The notes beneath the pieces are model-generated. The model was not told the DNA's origin. It was given only the letters and a program-made list of their open reading frames with translations, and did not search any database. This document shows positions 1 to 7,085 of a stretch of 9,229 bases of DNA, piece by piece. How positions within the stretch are numbered: the first letter of the stretch is position 1; the number at the start of each line of letters is the position of its first letter. The DNA is from Prevotella sp. (GTDB lineage Bacteria > Bacteroidota > Bacteroidia > Bacteroidales > Bacteroidaceae). Where the stretch lies: the NCBI GenBank assembly GCA_017623335.1, contig JAGAPI010000132.1, forward strand, positions 1 through 9,229. Direction: 5' to 3'. A program made the translations under genes and the position numbers.

Positions 1-178
1 CCTTCAGCGCCTTGATGCTTGTGGGCGAGCCCGGCAGCGTCATGATGTCAAACTTGCTGTCGAGCCCGGCAAGGCGCTCCTCAGAACTGTCAATGAGCGT
101 TATGTCGTGGTCGTCGTGACTCAACAGATGTGCAAGGTGAGTTCCCACGGCACCTGCTCCGCCAATGATTATTTTCAT
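1..178 (-). CDS. trkA: Trk system potassium transporter TrkA, N-terminal fragment
   Basis: Partial gene: 59 complete codons from an ATG at 178-176, running off the left edge. The protein starts MKIIIGGAGAVGTHLAHLL, a Rossmann fold with the dinucleotide motif GxGxxG at residues 7-12. An acidic residue, Asp30 (ITLID), ends the second strand, as expected for binding the NAD ribose. The later stretch LPGSPTSIKAL fits the TrkA/RCK family, where a 'GD..SP..L' segment follows the third strand. TrkA is a peripheral cytoplasmic protein that binds NAD(H) and gates the TrkH potassium channel. It lies downstream of dxs on the same strand, an order I recall from Bacteroidetes, where trkH usually follows. 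The 194-nt gap to dxs is too repetitive to tell whether the two are co-transcribed. A generic Rossmann protein cannot be excluded from 59 residues, but TrkA is much the best reading. Confidence 0.88.
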   Translation of the reverse strand, partial: MKIIIGGAGAVGTHLAHLLSHDDHDITLIDSSEERLAGLDSKFDIMTLPGSPTSIKALK

Positions 179-187
179 ATCTTTATT

Positions 188-215
188 AATTACGAATTAC
201 GAGTTACGAATTACA
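188..215. repeat. Heptanucleotide tandem repeat (aattacg)x4
   Basis: Four consecutive 7-nt units are read directly: aattacg, aattacg, agttacg, aattaca, followed by aatt. The block lies 9 nt upstream of the trkA start codon, in its probable leader. Its words recur at 250-261 and 271-280. Function is unknown; it may be an iterated neutral repeat or part of a dispersed element. Confidence 0.75.
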
Positions 216-346
216 AATTGTTCTCGCTTCGCTGCGATGCTAAGTTATTGAGTTACGAATTGGAAGGATAAATTACGAGTCATTGAATTAAATTTTTCCC
301 TTTGCCGCCACATCTGCGATCCAATTAATAATTGAAAAACTCTTCA

Positions 347-361
347 TCGGTCGAAGACCGA
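347..361. repeat. Small perfect inverted repeat between dxs and trkA
   Basis: TCGGTC, GAA, GACCGA form a 6-bp stem with a 3-nt loop. In the minus-strand transcript it lies 11 nt after the dxs stop codon, and a run of five T follows about 7 nt later. It could act as a weak terminator or an RNA 3'-end stabiliser for dxs. It is shorter, and its T-run more distant, than in the clear terminator at 2341-2375, so I do not call it a terminator. Confidence 0.55.
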
Positions 362-363
362 CA

Positions 364-391
364 ATTCATAATTCAAAATTCATAAATCAAA
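364..391. repeat. 14-bp (2 x 7) tandem repeat overlapping the dxs 3' end
   Basis: The 14-mer attcataattcaaa type word occurs twice head to tail with one difference, and each copy divides into two 7-nt units (attcata, attcaaa, attcata, aatcaaa). The array covers the dxs stop codon (TGA, 375-373) and encodes its last residues. It has the same period as the array at 188-215 but a different sequence. Confidence 0.7.
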
Positions 392-2271
392 ATTTTCTTA
401 ATGCTTTCCTTGTCTATGCCAACGATTCTGTGAAGCTCAGCCACCGTGCCGTGCTCCACGAAATTGTCGGGCATGCCGAGACGCGTCACACGCGTGTTGT
501 ATCCATTGTCCTGAAGCCATTCCAATATGGCAGAACCGAAGCCGCCCATGCGCGCGCCGTTCTCCACAGTAACGATGTGGCTGAACTTCCGCGCCACTTC
601 ATTGAGGATATTCTCATCGAGCGGCTTTACAAAGCGCATGTCGTAGTGGGCTATGCTCAGCCGGGGATTCTCAGCCTCAACCTCGGCGATTGCCGCCGCG
701 GCGTCGTTGCCTATCGGACCTATCGTGAGTATGGCGGTGGTGGTGCCGTCCTTCAGCTTGCGGCCCGTGCCCACCTTTATCTCCTCAAACGGACAGTGCC
801 AGTCGGCAAGCACTCCGCAGCCGCGGGGATAGCGTATCACAAACGGTCCCTTGCCGGGCAGCTGTGCCGTGTACATGAGCCGGCGCAGCTCGTGCTCGTT
901 CATCGGCGACGAAATCGTGAGGTTTGGAATGGTGCGCAGCGATGCCAGGTCGAAGGCTCCGTGATGAGTCGGTCCGTCCTCGCCCACTATTCCTGCACGG
1001 TCGAGACAAAGCACTACGGGCAACTTCAGTATCGCCACGTCGTGGATGATGTTGTCGTAGGCACGCTGCGCAAATGCGCTGTAGATGTTGCAGAACGGGA
1101 TAAGCCCATCCTTTGCCATGCCGCCCGAGAAGGTTACGGCGTGACCCTCAGCTATGCCTACGTCGAACGTGCGGTCGGGCATCTCCTCCATCATTATGTT
1201 CATTGAGCAGCCTGTGGGCATTGCCGGCGTCACTCCCACAATCTTCGGGTTTGAGCGCGCCAGCTCAAGCAGCGTGTTGCCAAACACATCCTGATACTTT
1301 GCAGGCTTTCCTTTGTCGGTGTCGGTGAGGCGGCGGCCTGTCTCCGGGTCAAACTTTCCCGGCGCATGCCATATTGTTGCCTCCTCTTCGGCAGGCTTGT
1401 AGCCTTTTCCCTTCACAGTGTGCAGATGCAGCAGCTTGGGTCCCTCCATGTCTTTCAGTTGCTGGAAAATGCGCACCAGCTCCTTCACGTCGTGTCCGTC
1501 GAACGGACCGAAGTATCTTATGTTCATGCCCTCGAAGATGTTCTGCTGATGACTTATAGCCGATTTCAGGGCATTGCTGAGCCTAAGTATGCCGTTCTTG
1601 CGGTCGGTCTCAAGCATCCCCTTGCGGTTCATCCATCGCGAGATTCTGAACTTTATGTCGTTGTAGGTCTTGTTGGTGTTGAGCCCCAGCAAGTACTGCT
1701 TCATTCCTCCCACGCTCCGGTCAATCGACATGTTGTTGTCGTTGAGAATTATAAGCAGGTTGTTGGGAATCGACGAGGCATTGTTCAGTCCCTCGAATGC
1801 CAGTCCGCCGCTCATAGCCCCGTCGCCAATCAGCGCCACCACGTTGTGGTTGGTGCCCGCCTTCTTTTCAGCCACCGCCATGCCGAGCGCTGCCGAGATT
1901 GAGTTGCTGGCATGTCCGCACACAAAGGTGTCGTACTCGCTTTCCAGCGGCGAGGGGAACGGCATTATGCCGTGCAGCTTGCGGTTGGTGCAGAACCGGT
2001 CCTTGCGCCCGGTGAGAATCTTGTGACCGTATGCCTGATGCCCCACGTCCCACACTATCCGGTCGTCCGGCGTATTGTAGACATAGTGCAGAGCCACCGT
2101 TATTTCCAAAGCTCCGAGGCTGGAAGCAAAATGTCCCGGGTTTACCGACAGCTCTTTCACAATGTCGGCACGCAACTCCTCGCAGAGTTGCGGAAGCTCG
2201 TCAACTTTCAGCTTGCGCAAGTCTGCCGGATAGGTTATTTTGCCTAATAGGCTGTTGTGTTTTTGTTCCAC
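373..2271 (-). CDS. dxs: 1-deoxy-D-xylulose-5-phosphate synthase
   Basis: The enzyme condenses pyruvate with glyceraldehyde 3-phosphate, using thiamine diphosphate, to give DXP and CO2. This is the committed cytoplasmic step of the MEP isoprenoid pathway and also feeds thiamine and pyridoxal synthesis. The 632 residues match the family's usual 620-640. The N-terminal thiamine-binding domain has NPGH (44-47), CGHAS (118-122) and GDGAMSGG (149-156) with the NDNNMSID loop (177-184). The pyrimidine-binding domain (about 322-485) has the catalytic Glu375 in [21 protein letters not shown] (424-438) and IRYPRG (479-484). A C-terminal transketolase domain follows (about 500-620). The start is GTG at 2271-2269; an in-frame TAA lies five codons upstream and no nearer ATG exists, so the GTG is well supported. 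A promoter about 30 nt upstream implies a leader of roughly 20-25 nt. The last residues (ILIYEF) come from an A/T-rich repeat and are probably not a conserved terminus. trkA follows on the same strand. Confidence 0.97.
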   Translation of the reverse strand: MEQKHNSLLGKITYPADLRKLKVDELPQLCEELRADIVKELSVNPGHFASSLGALEITVALHYVYNTPDDRIVWDVGHQAYGHKILTGRKDRFCTNRKLHGIMPFPSPLESEYDTFVCGHASNSISAALGMAVAEKKAGTNHNVVALIGDGAMSGGLAFEGLNNASSIPNNLLIILNDNNMSIDRSVGGMKQYLLGLNTNKTYNDIKFRISRWMNRKGMLETDRKNGILRLSNALKSAISHQQNIFEGMNIRYFGPFDGHDVKELVRIFQQLKDMEGPKLLHLHTVKGKGYKPAEEEATIWHAPGKFDPETGRRLTDTDKGKPAKYQDVFGNTLLELARSNPKIVGVTPAMPTGCSMNIMMEEMPDRTFDVGIAEGHAVTFSGGMAKDGLIPFCNIYSAFAQRAYDNIIHDVAILKLPVVLCLDRAGIVGEDGPTHHGAFDLASLRTIPNLTISSPMNEHELRRLMYTAQLPGKGPFVIRYPRGCGVLADWHCPFEEIKVGTGRKLKDGTTTAILTIGPIGNDAAAAIAEVEAENPRLSIAHYDMRFVKPLDENILNEVARKFSHIVTVENGARMGGFGSAILEWLQDNGYNTRVTRLGMPDNFVEHGTVAELHRIVGIDKESIKKILIYEF

Positions 2272-2299
2272 TCTATTCTTCGGTTATATAAACAGAGTG

Positions 2300-2331
2300 C
2301 AAAGGTAGTGATTTTTTCCGACACTTCCAAA
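2300..2331 (-). promoter_or_regulatory. Bacteroidetes-type promoter of dxs
   Basis: Read on the minus strand, TTTG (2331-2328) is followed after exactly 20 nt by TACCTTTG (2307-2300). This matches the phylum consensus TTTG-N(19-21)-TAnnTTTG used by the primary sigma factor. Transcription should begin near 2293, giving a leader of about 20-25 nt before the GTG start. It lies just downstream of the terminator of the preceding gene, so dxs is an independent unit. Confidence 0.85.
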
Positions 2332-2340
2332 TTAATGACG

Positions 2341-2375
2341 AAAAAAAGGAGTTGAGAGAACATTCTCCCAACTCC
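2341..2375 (-). terminator. Rho-independent terminator of the pectinesterase gene
   Basis: On the minus strand a 13-bp inverted repeat (GGAGTTGGGAGAA at 2375-2363, TTCTCTCAACTCC at 2360-2348, one G.U pair in RNA) is followed at once by seven T (2347-2341). It starts 26 nt after the TAA of the pectinesterase. The T-run lies on one side only, so it works in the minus direction. It lies directly upstream of the dxs promoter and separates the two transcripts. Confidence 0.92.
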
Positions 2376-2400
2376 GTTGTCCCGATAAGCAGCGCGATGG

Positions 2401-5400
2401 TTATTTCACGATAACCTTTTTGCCGCCTATGATGTTGATGCCCTTGCCTGCCTTCTTCAGACGCTGTCCGGCAAGGTTGTAGATCTTGTCATCAGCTGAT
2501 GCAGCACTTTCAATCTCTTCAATGCCAGTGGCTTCCTGAGCCACAGCAGCCTCACCGAGACCACCCATCTCATTTGCTGCACGTACCGACCATTCAGCCG
2601 TTGTGTCATCGATGGTGTAGGTAGATTCAGTTGTGAAACCAACTACTTTCCCATTCTTGCAAACGGCATACAGCAGTGCGTAGTCGTCGTCATCCCAAGT
2701 CAGGGTTGTTGCAGTATACTTAACATTCTTTGGAGCCGAAGCCTGCTCGGTATAGATTGTTGGATCCCAGTCGCCAAACATGTTGTGCATGTCTCCAATC
2801 TCGGCAGCTTCCTCAGCTGTCAGGACAGGTTCGTTAGGATTGCCGCCAAGAACCTTTATACGAGAACCAAGGTCGAGCGGAGTGCCGCTTGCCGATACGC
2901 TGTTATACTCAGCCATGCGGGTACATCCGTCAGAACTCATGTTTGTCCATCCTGCAGCACTTGGAACAGCTTCCATCTTGGTGTCTATAAAGTACACCTC
3001 TGCACCCTTTGTCCAAGGACGTCCAAGATAGTAGTTGCCGTTCACCTTTTCGGTTTCCCCCTTGATGGTACAGTCTTTGAATACATATCCATACTTCACA
3101 TTGTCACGTGGAACGGCAATATAACCGCCTTCCTCGCACATCTGGAGAGTAACACCGTTGTAGAACACATCACCGCTACCGCAGAGGAAGTCGGTACGTC
3201 CGCGAAGCAGACCTCCCTCAAAATAATATGTGCTCTGTGTGCGGTCGCTTACATAAGTGTCCTGATAAGCCCACAGACATACGTCCTTGCAGATGGTCTT
3301 GTCACCGCCGTCAACGAGCACAACATTGCGTCCTGTGGCGTCAGGTGTGTTTGTCTTCAGTGTTATGTCCTCAAAGTATGTGTTTGTTGCACTGCCAGTA
3401 AGGTAGAGCACGCCACTTTCACGGATACCCTCAAGAGGATTTGCCTGCCCCCCCTTTCCTGCATCAGGATTGGATGCAAGGTCGTTTGGCATGGTGTTGG
3501 CGATGGTTGTCTTTTCCATATCCTCTCCGATAATAGATACGTTTGGAGAGCTGAACGATGTCTTGGGGTCTGGATAACTCTTGCCGTCTGAACCTCTCAC
3601 CATCACATTGTTGTTTGCAGGAATGATATAGTCGCCCTGCATCACGAATATGCGATAGCGCTTGCTCTTGTCCTGACGTGCAGAGGCAGCGGCAAGTGCC
3701 TCAGTGAATGTGCCGTCTGTAGGAACGACAAAGTCATACAGGGCTTTTGTAACCACAGGCTTTGTCATTGTTGTAAACACGATGGTTATGTCCTCATTGA
3801 GAACGTTGTTGCCCGAGAGGTCAACCACAGAGCCGGCATACAGTTTGAATGTATATTCTGTGGCATAGCTGAGACCCTTATACTGTGCGATTACGGTCTT
3901 GCCGCTTGCGGTCAGCGTTGTCTCGTTCCCGCCAAGAGTTGCCTTTGCCTTTGCTGTAAGCTGCACTTTCTTGTCGAATGTCAGAACCACGCGGCCGTTT
4001 GCAGATGCGTTGTCGGCACCTTCGACAGGCACCTTGCTGACTATTGCGGGAGCCTTGCCGTCGTCATAGATGGCAGCCTCAGCCAGTATGAAGATGTTGC
4101 TTATTGCCGTACCGTCATTATCAGGTGCAGATGTTCCCACGACTTCACTCTCAAAATCCGGCATCCAACGGATGAACAGAGATTCTGCGTGGTTACATTC
4201 TGTGGGGAGAGTTGCGTTGAGGTCATACACCACTTTGGTTGATGCAAGCTTTGTTTCTCCTGCATCTTTCCATTCTGTGCCGTCGAATGAATACTGGAGC
4301 ACAACGCGCGAATAAGCGTTGTAGTTGCAGAGCAGCTGGCTCTTCACCTGAATGTTGGTGAAGTCCTTGGCATTAATCTTTGTCTGGTAGTGATACTGTC
4401 CGAGTTTCTTCCAGTTTACGGCTGCACCTGCCATACTCTCATAACCATTGGCGCCAACGGTGCTCTTGTCGAGCCAGCCCTGTGTGTTGCCTTCATTGTC
4501 AATGAGAATGAGCGATGTTGCCTCGTTGTCAGCTGTGCTGTGGAAGTCTGCCACACGACCATTGTTGCCGGCATTGTAGAAGTCCCAGCCCACGATATAG
4601 TCTTTTGCGGAGAAGTTGGCTGTGATATTCACATTGTCTGTCATCCTCACCTTAATCTCTGAGTTTGTCTGTCCGTCACTCCAGTTTGTAAAGGTGATGA
4701 TTTCGTTGCTTGCGGCAGTGAGAGTCACTTCAACGCCCTCCTCATACATGTTCTTGCCGTCAACAACGGTTGGGGAAGGTGTCGGCTGAACCTGATAGAG
4801 GTTAGCGCCGCCCTCAACGTTGTATGCAAGCTCGTAAGTGTTTACCTTCTTGAAGTTTGCAGTAAGCTCTGCATTGGCAGTTACGGTGTACTTGAACTTA
4901 GCTTCGGTAGAAACCTCATTGCCTGCAGCATCGGTCCAGTTCACGAAATGATAGCCGAAGTTAGAAGTTGCGGTAAGAGTAACCTCATCGTTCTCAATAT
5001 ACTCGTCAGACTTGGGATATATTGAAACCTCCCCACCTTCAACGGGAGAAGCTGCGATGCCAACGGTATATTTGTTTACTTCTGCCAGTGTACCGTTAAC
5101 AGTTCCTTCAATTGTCACCTCACCGAAGAGACCTTCCTTAGCTGCACTTACTCCCACGGCAGATGTCAGATTAAAGCCTTCTGTACCTGCAAGCTGTTTC
5201 TGCTGCTCTGCTGTGAGGGTTATTTCATACTTATATATAGCGTTGGCATCGTAATCTTTTGATGATGTGGACTTACCCTGACGCCATGCTGTATATGTGC
5301 CCAAATCCACTACACTGCCGTCGGTCTTATGGGCGGTGAGCACAATACCCTTTTCCGCATCTGTTCCGCAGCGGTTTACGTATCCTGAAACCTTTGTCGG

Positions 5401-6864
5401 AGTAAATGTAAGCCCTGCGGCGGGACGCACAAACCAGTTAAGTGCTGTAGTAGTACCTGAAGGCTTAAATTTTATACCTGTCACGCCTGTGTCTGTACCG
5501 TCTGTCATTGTAACCTTTGCGGTTCCTGTCAATTCGCAGTCGCCAGAATCAAAAGCCACAGTGCTGAAGCCATCTGTTGGCGTTGCTGTATAAGCACCCG
5601 TATTGCTGATGTCATTCATTGCAAAAACAACAGAAGCAGCCTCGTTATTGTAAGTCTTGCCGCCTGTTGCGATTACCGGCAGTACTGTCTGCACATATCT
5701 ATAATAAGAGCCGTCGCCGATGACCACGTCTATAGTCTCGGCAGTGTTTGCGATAGTATAAGAGATGGTGTTGCCGCTTGCAGTGTAATCTGTCTGTCCG
5801 TCAATGGTGGTAGTGGTAGGCGCGGAATATGCCTCTATGCTCACCACAGCTCCCTTGCATGAGGGGATAGTGAGTGTCGTACCACTGTTCATCTGGCACC
5901 AGTCAGTCCAGCCTCCGTTGGCAATCTTACCTGGTTGTGTTGTAAACTGCAACTTCACGTCAATAGTCTGTCCGTTCACCACAGCCTGAGTTACATAAAT
6001 TCCAGACTTGCCCTCGTATGCCATTGTTGGTGCACCGTTCTTGCGCTGGAAGTCAAATTTGAGCGTCACAGCCTCTTTGCGGTCTGCCAGCGAAACTGTA
6101 TTGTCGGTGAACACAGGGGTAAGAGTGGCATTCTCGCTTACAGTCAGTTCTTCGCCTATGGCGTAAGTCTTTGTGCCGTCAGTCCATCCCGTGAGAGTCT
6201 TGCCCTCAACATACAGAGTACGGTTTACAGGAATGACCATGGTCTTTCCTATCTCTACCTTCTGAGCCTCGGGAAGCAGGTCACCCTCGGCAGTGACATC
6301 GCCGAGTGAGAAAGTGACGGTAGCCTCTTCCAAAATCTCCGACGGGTCTGCCTTCTCCACAGCTATGTATGGGGTGTAGCTGCCGCCCGAGATGGTGAGC
6401 GTTGTGGCATCGCTGCCCTTGTAGTAGGCAGAAACGATGTTGGCAGCCTTGTCCTGATGGTAGCAGGCTCCGTTGTTGGTGTTGAATGTCGCCACGGTCT
6501 CGCCGCTGGCATTCTTAACAGTCACGTCTCCGCCCCATGCGCAGCTTCCCATGGAAACCTTCACAGGTCCCTCAACTGCCACAGTTGCCGAAAAGTTGCC
6601 CCATCCATGTTCATTGGAGTGGAACTTACCGTTAAGCACAATGTTTGCGGTGGCATCGTCGGCAGCAACGCGCGTTGCGCTGCCGTCGTCTCCGATGACC
6701 ACACCAAACGAGAAACTTGAGCCATTGGTCTTTTCTTCCTCTGACAGAAGATTACCATTTGTCAAATCAATTTTGATGTCCTTGAATGCCGCTGACGCAG
6801 GAATGGCTCCTATGCACAACAGCAGTTGCATGAGAAAGACACCAAGAAGTAATTTCTTCTTCAT
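2401..6864 (-). CDS. Secreted multi-modular pectinesterase with C-terminal sorting tail
   Basis: Predicted to remove methyl esters from pectin outside the cell. Of 1487 residues, only about 1040-1340 form the catalytic parallel beta-helix. Visible there are VMQGDY (1074-1079), AYQDTYVS (1199-1206; Gln1201, Asp1202), RTDFLCGSGDVFY (1223-1235; Asp1225) and LGRPW (1280-1284; Arg1282). These match the family's two catalytic Asp and its Arg. The usual QAVAL motif reads RNVVL (1179-1183), so the first oxyanion-hole Gln is absent. Other parts in order: signal peptide (1-26, cut near ASA-AF); beta module (27-172); InlB-like repeat (about 182-253); a second, related beta module (264-398); an unassigned module (about 410-590); two InlB/Listeria-Bacteroides repeats (598-672, 676-752); a beta-sandwich, perhaps carbohydrate-binding (755-935); a Big_5-like Ig domain (938-1032); an FN3-like segment (1375-1442); and a type IX-like tail (1460-1487). 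ATG start at 6864. Transcribed alone, with a promoter upstream and a terminator downstream. The pectinesterase call is firm; the ancillary binding roles are inference. Confidence 0.93.
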   Translation of the reverse strand: MKKKLLLGVFLMQLLLCIGAIPASAAFKDIKIDLTNGNLLSEEEKTNGSSFSFGVVIGDDGSATRVAADDATANIVLNGKFHSNEHGWGNFSATVAVEGPVKVSMGSCAWGGDVTVKNASGETVATFNTNNGACYHQDKAANIVSAYYKGSDATTLTISGGSYTPYIAVEKADPSEILEEATVTFSLGDVTAEGDLLPEAQKVEIGKTMVIPVNRTLYVEGKTLTGWTDGTKTYAIGEELTVSENATLTPVFTDNTVSLADRKEAVTLKFDFQRKNGAPTMAYEGKSGIYVTQAVVNGQTIDVKLQFTTQPGKIANGGWTDWCQMNSGTTLTIPSCKGAVVSIEAYSAPTTTTIDGQTDYTASGNTISYTIANTAETIDVVIGDGSYYRYVQTVLPVIATGGKTYNNEAASVVFAMNDISNTGAYTATPTDGFSTVAFDSGDCELTGTAKVTMTDGTDTGVTGIKFKPSGTTTALNWFVRPAAGLTFTPTKVSGYVNRCGTDAEKGIVLTAHKTDGSVVDLGTYTAWRQGKSTSSKDYDANAIYKYEITLTAEQQKQLAGTEGFNLTSAVGVSAAKEGLFGEVTIEGTVNGTLAEVNKYTVGIAASPVEGGEVSIYPKSDEYIENDEVTLTATSNFGYHFVNWTDAAGNEVSTEAKFKYTVTANAELTANFKKVNTYELAYNVEGGANLYQVQPTPSPTVVDGKNMYEEGVEVTLTAASNEIITFTNWSDGQTNSEIKVRMTDNVNITANFSAKDYIVGWDFYNAGNNGRVADFHSTADNEATSLILIDNEGNTQGWLDKSTVGANGYESMAGAAVNWKKLGQYHYQTKINAKDFTNIQVKSQLLCNYNAYSRVVLQYSFDGTEWKDAGETKLASTKVVYDLNATLPTECNHAESLFIRWMPDFESEVVGTSAPDNDGTAISNIFILAEAAIYDDGKAPAIVSKVPVEGADNASANGRVVLTFDKKVQLTAKAKATLGGNETTLTASGKTVIAQYKGLSYATEYTFKLYAGSVVDLSGNNVLNEDITIVFTTMTKPVVTKALYDFVVPTDGTFTEALAAASARQDKSKRYRIFVMQGDYIIPANNNVMVRGSDGKSYPDPKTSFSSPNVSIIGEDMEKTTIANTMPNDLASNPDAGKGGQANPLEGIRESGVLYLTGSATNTYFEDITLKTNTPDATGRNVVLVDGGDKTICKDVCLWAYQDTYVSDRTQSTYYFEGGLLRGRTDFLCGSGDVFYNGVTLQMCEEGGYIAVPRDNVKYGYVFKDCTIKGETEKVNGNYYLGRPWTKGAEVYFIDTKMEAVPSAAGWTNMSSDGCTRMAEYNSVSASGTPLDLGSRIKVLGGNPNEPVLTAEEAAEIGDMHNMFGDWDPTIYTEQASAPKNVKYTATTLTWDDDDYALLYAVCKNGKVVGFTTESTYTIDDTTAEWSVRAANEMGGLGEAAVAQEATGIEEIESAASADDKIYNLAGQRLKKAGKGINIIGGKKVIVK

Positions 6865-6882
6865 AATTTTTTGTGTTAAAAG

Positions 6883-6915
6883 AATTAGTTTTTAATGTTA
6901 TTAAAATTAGTTTTT
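6883..6915 (-). repeat. 11-bp direct repeat in the pectinesterase leader
   Basis: The word aattagttttt (plus strand) occurs at 6883-6893 and 6905-6915, 22 nt apart. Both copies fall between the inferred transcription start (near 6925) and the ATG at 6864, so they would be in the 5' untranslated RNA. The A/T-rich setting makes chance similarity possible. A role in translation or regulation is only a guess. Confidence 0.45.
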
Positions 6916-6931
6916 GCATTTAATTTGGGCG

Positions 6932-6939
6932 CAAAGGTA
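6932..6939 (-). promoter_or_regulatory. -7 element of the pectinesterase promoter
   Basis: TACCTTTG on the minus strand (6939-6932) matches the phylum -7 consensus TAnnTTTG and is identical to the dxs -7 box. No TTTG or TTG lies 19-21 nt upstream; that position is A/T-rich without the motif. The missing -33 box suggests weak basal activity or a need for an activator. Inferred start near 6925, leader about 60 nt. Confidence 0.7.
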
Positions 6940-6990
6940 CAAAGAAATAATGTGATTTTTGATAAAAATACCCTAAAATAATGCCGTAAT

Positions 6991-7066
6991 CGTTTGCGGA
7001 CGTGAACGTATCGTTTGCGCGCGTAAACGTATCGTTTGCAACTCTAAACGATACGTTTGGAGTTGC
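6991..7066. repeat. Phased 21-bp repeat array with near-palindromic cores
   Basis: The word cgttt begins at 6991, 7012, 7033 and 7054, exactly 21 bp apart, with cgtttgc in the first three. The complete units share an almost palindromic core, aaacg-tat-cgttt or its complement aaacg-ata-cgttt; the unit before 7012 has gaacg. The fourth core is inverted in its three centre bases and lies inside a larger hairpin. The sequence between cores differs (ggacgt, gcgcgt, aactct), so only the core is conserved. The array is about 50-130 bp upstream of the pectinesterase -7 box. A 21-bp period equals two DNA helical turns, so all cores face the same side of the helix, as tandem protein sites often do. Confidence 0.8.
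7038..7066 (+). repeat. 13-bp hairpin at the end of the 21-bp array
   Basis: gcaactc (7038-7044), t, aaacg (7046-7050), ata, cgttt (7054-7058), g, gagttgc (7060-7066). In plus-strand RNA the T/G pair at 7045/7059 becomes a U.G wobble, giving an unbroken 13-bp stem with a 3-nt loop. In minus-strand RNA the same position is a C/A mismatch. No T-run follows, so it is not an intrinsic terminator. Confidence 0.75.
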
Positions 7067-7085
7067 GAAGCCATGGTTCTGCGGT

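Larger units (their letters stand above)
179..372. other. Intergenic gap between dxs and trkA, built of short repeats
   Basis: This 194-nt gap shows no coding region. It is A/T-rich and holds a heptanucleotide tandem block at its left end (188-215) and the start of another at its right end (from 364). Scattered single copies of the same words lie between: gagttacgaatt at 201-212 and again at 250-261, and aattacgagt at 195-204 and again at 271-280. Two small perfect palindromes are present, CAATTA-A-TAATTG (322-334) and TCGGTC-GAA-GACCGA (347-361). No promoter matching TAnnTTTG for trkA could be identified with confidence, so trkA may depend on read-through from dxs. Confidence 0.6.

Noticed and set aside
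347..361. Intrinsic terminator of dxs
   Set aside because: The stem is only 6 bp and the nearest T-run is displaced, so termination cannot be claimed.
430..1206. 258-codon open frame on the plus strand inside dxs
   Set aside because: It is antisense to highly conserved Dxs domains, with His/Arg/Val-rich low-meaning composition and no recognisable motif.
2785..3591. 268-codon open frame on the plus strand opposite the pectinesterase catalytic domain
   Set aside because: It is the antisense shadow of conserved catalytic sequence, with Cys-rich composition and no initiation signals.
2401..6864. Adhesin or internalin-type virulence protein, because of the InlB-like repeats
   Set aside because: The complete pectinesterase motifs in the C-terminal third define the function; InlB-like repeats are common spacers in Bacteroidetes secreted enzymes.
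6991..7066. CRISPR array
   Set aside because: The period is 21 bp with only a 13-bp core and 8-bp variable parts, far too short for repeat-spacer units, and no cas gene is present.
7038..7066. Intrinsic terminator
   Set aside because: The stem is strong but no T-run follows on either strand, and no gene ends nearby.
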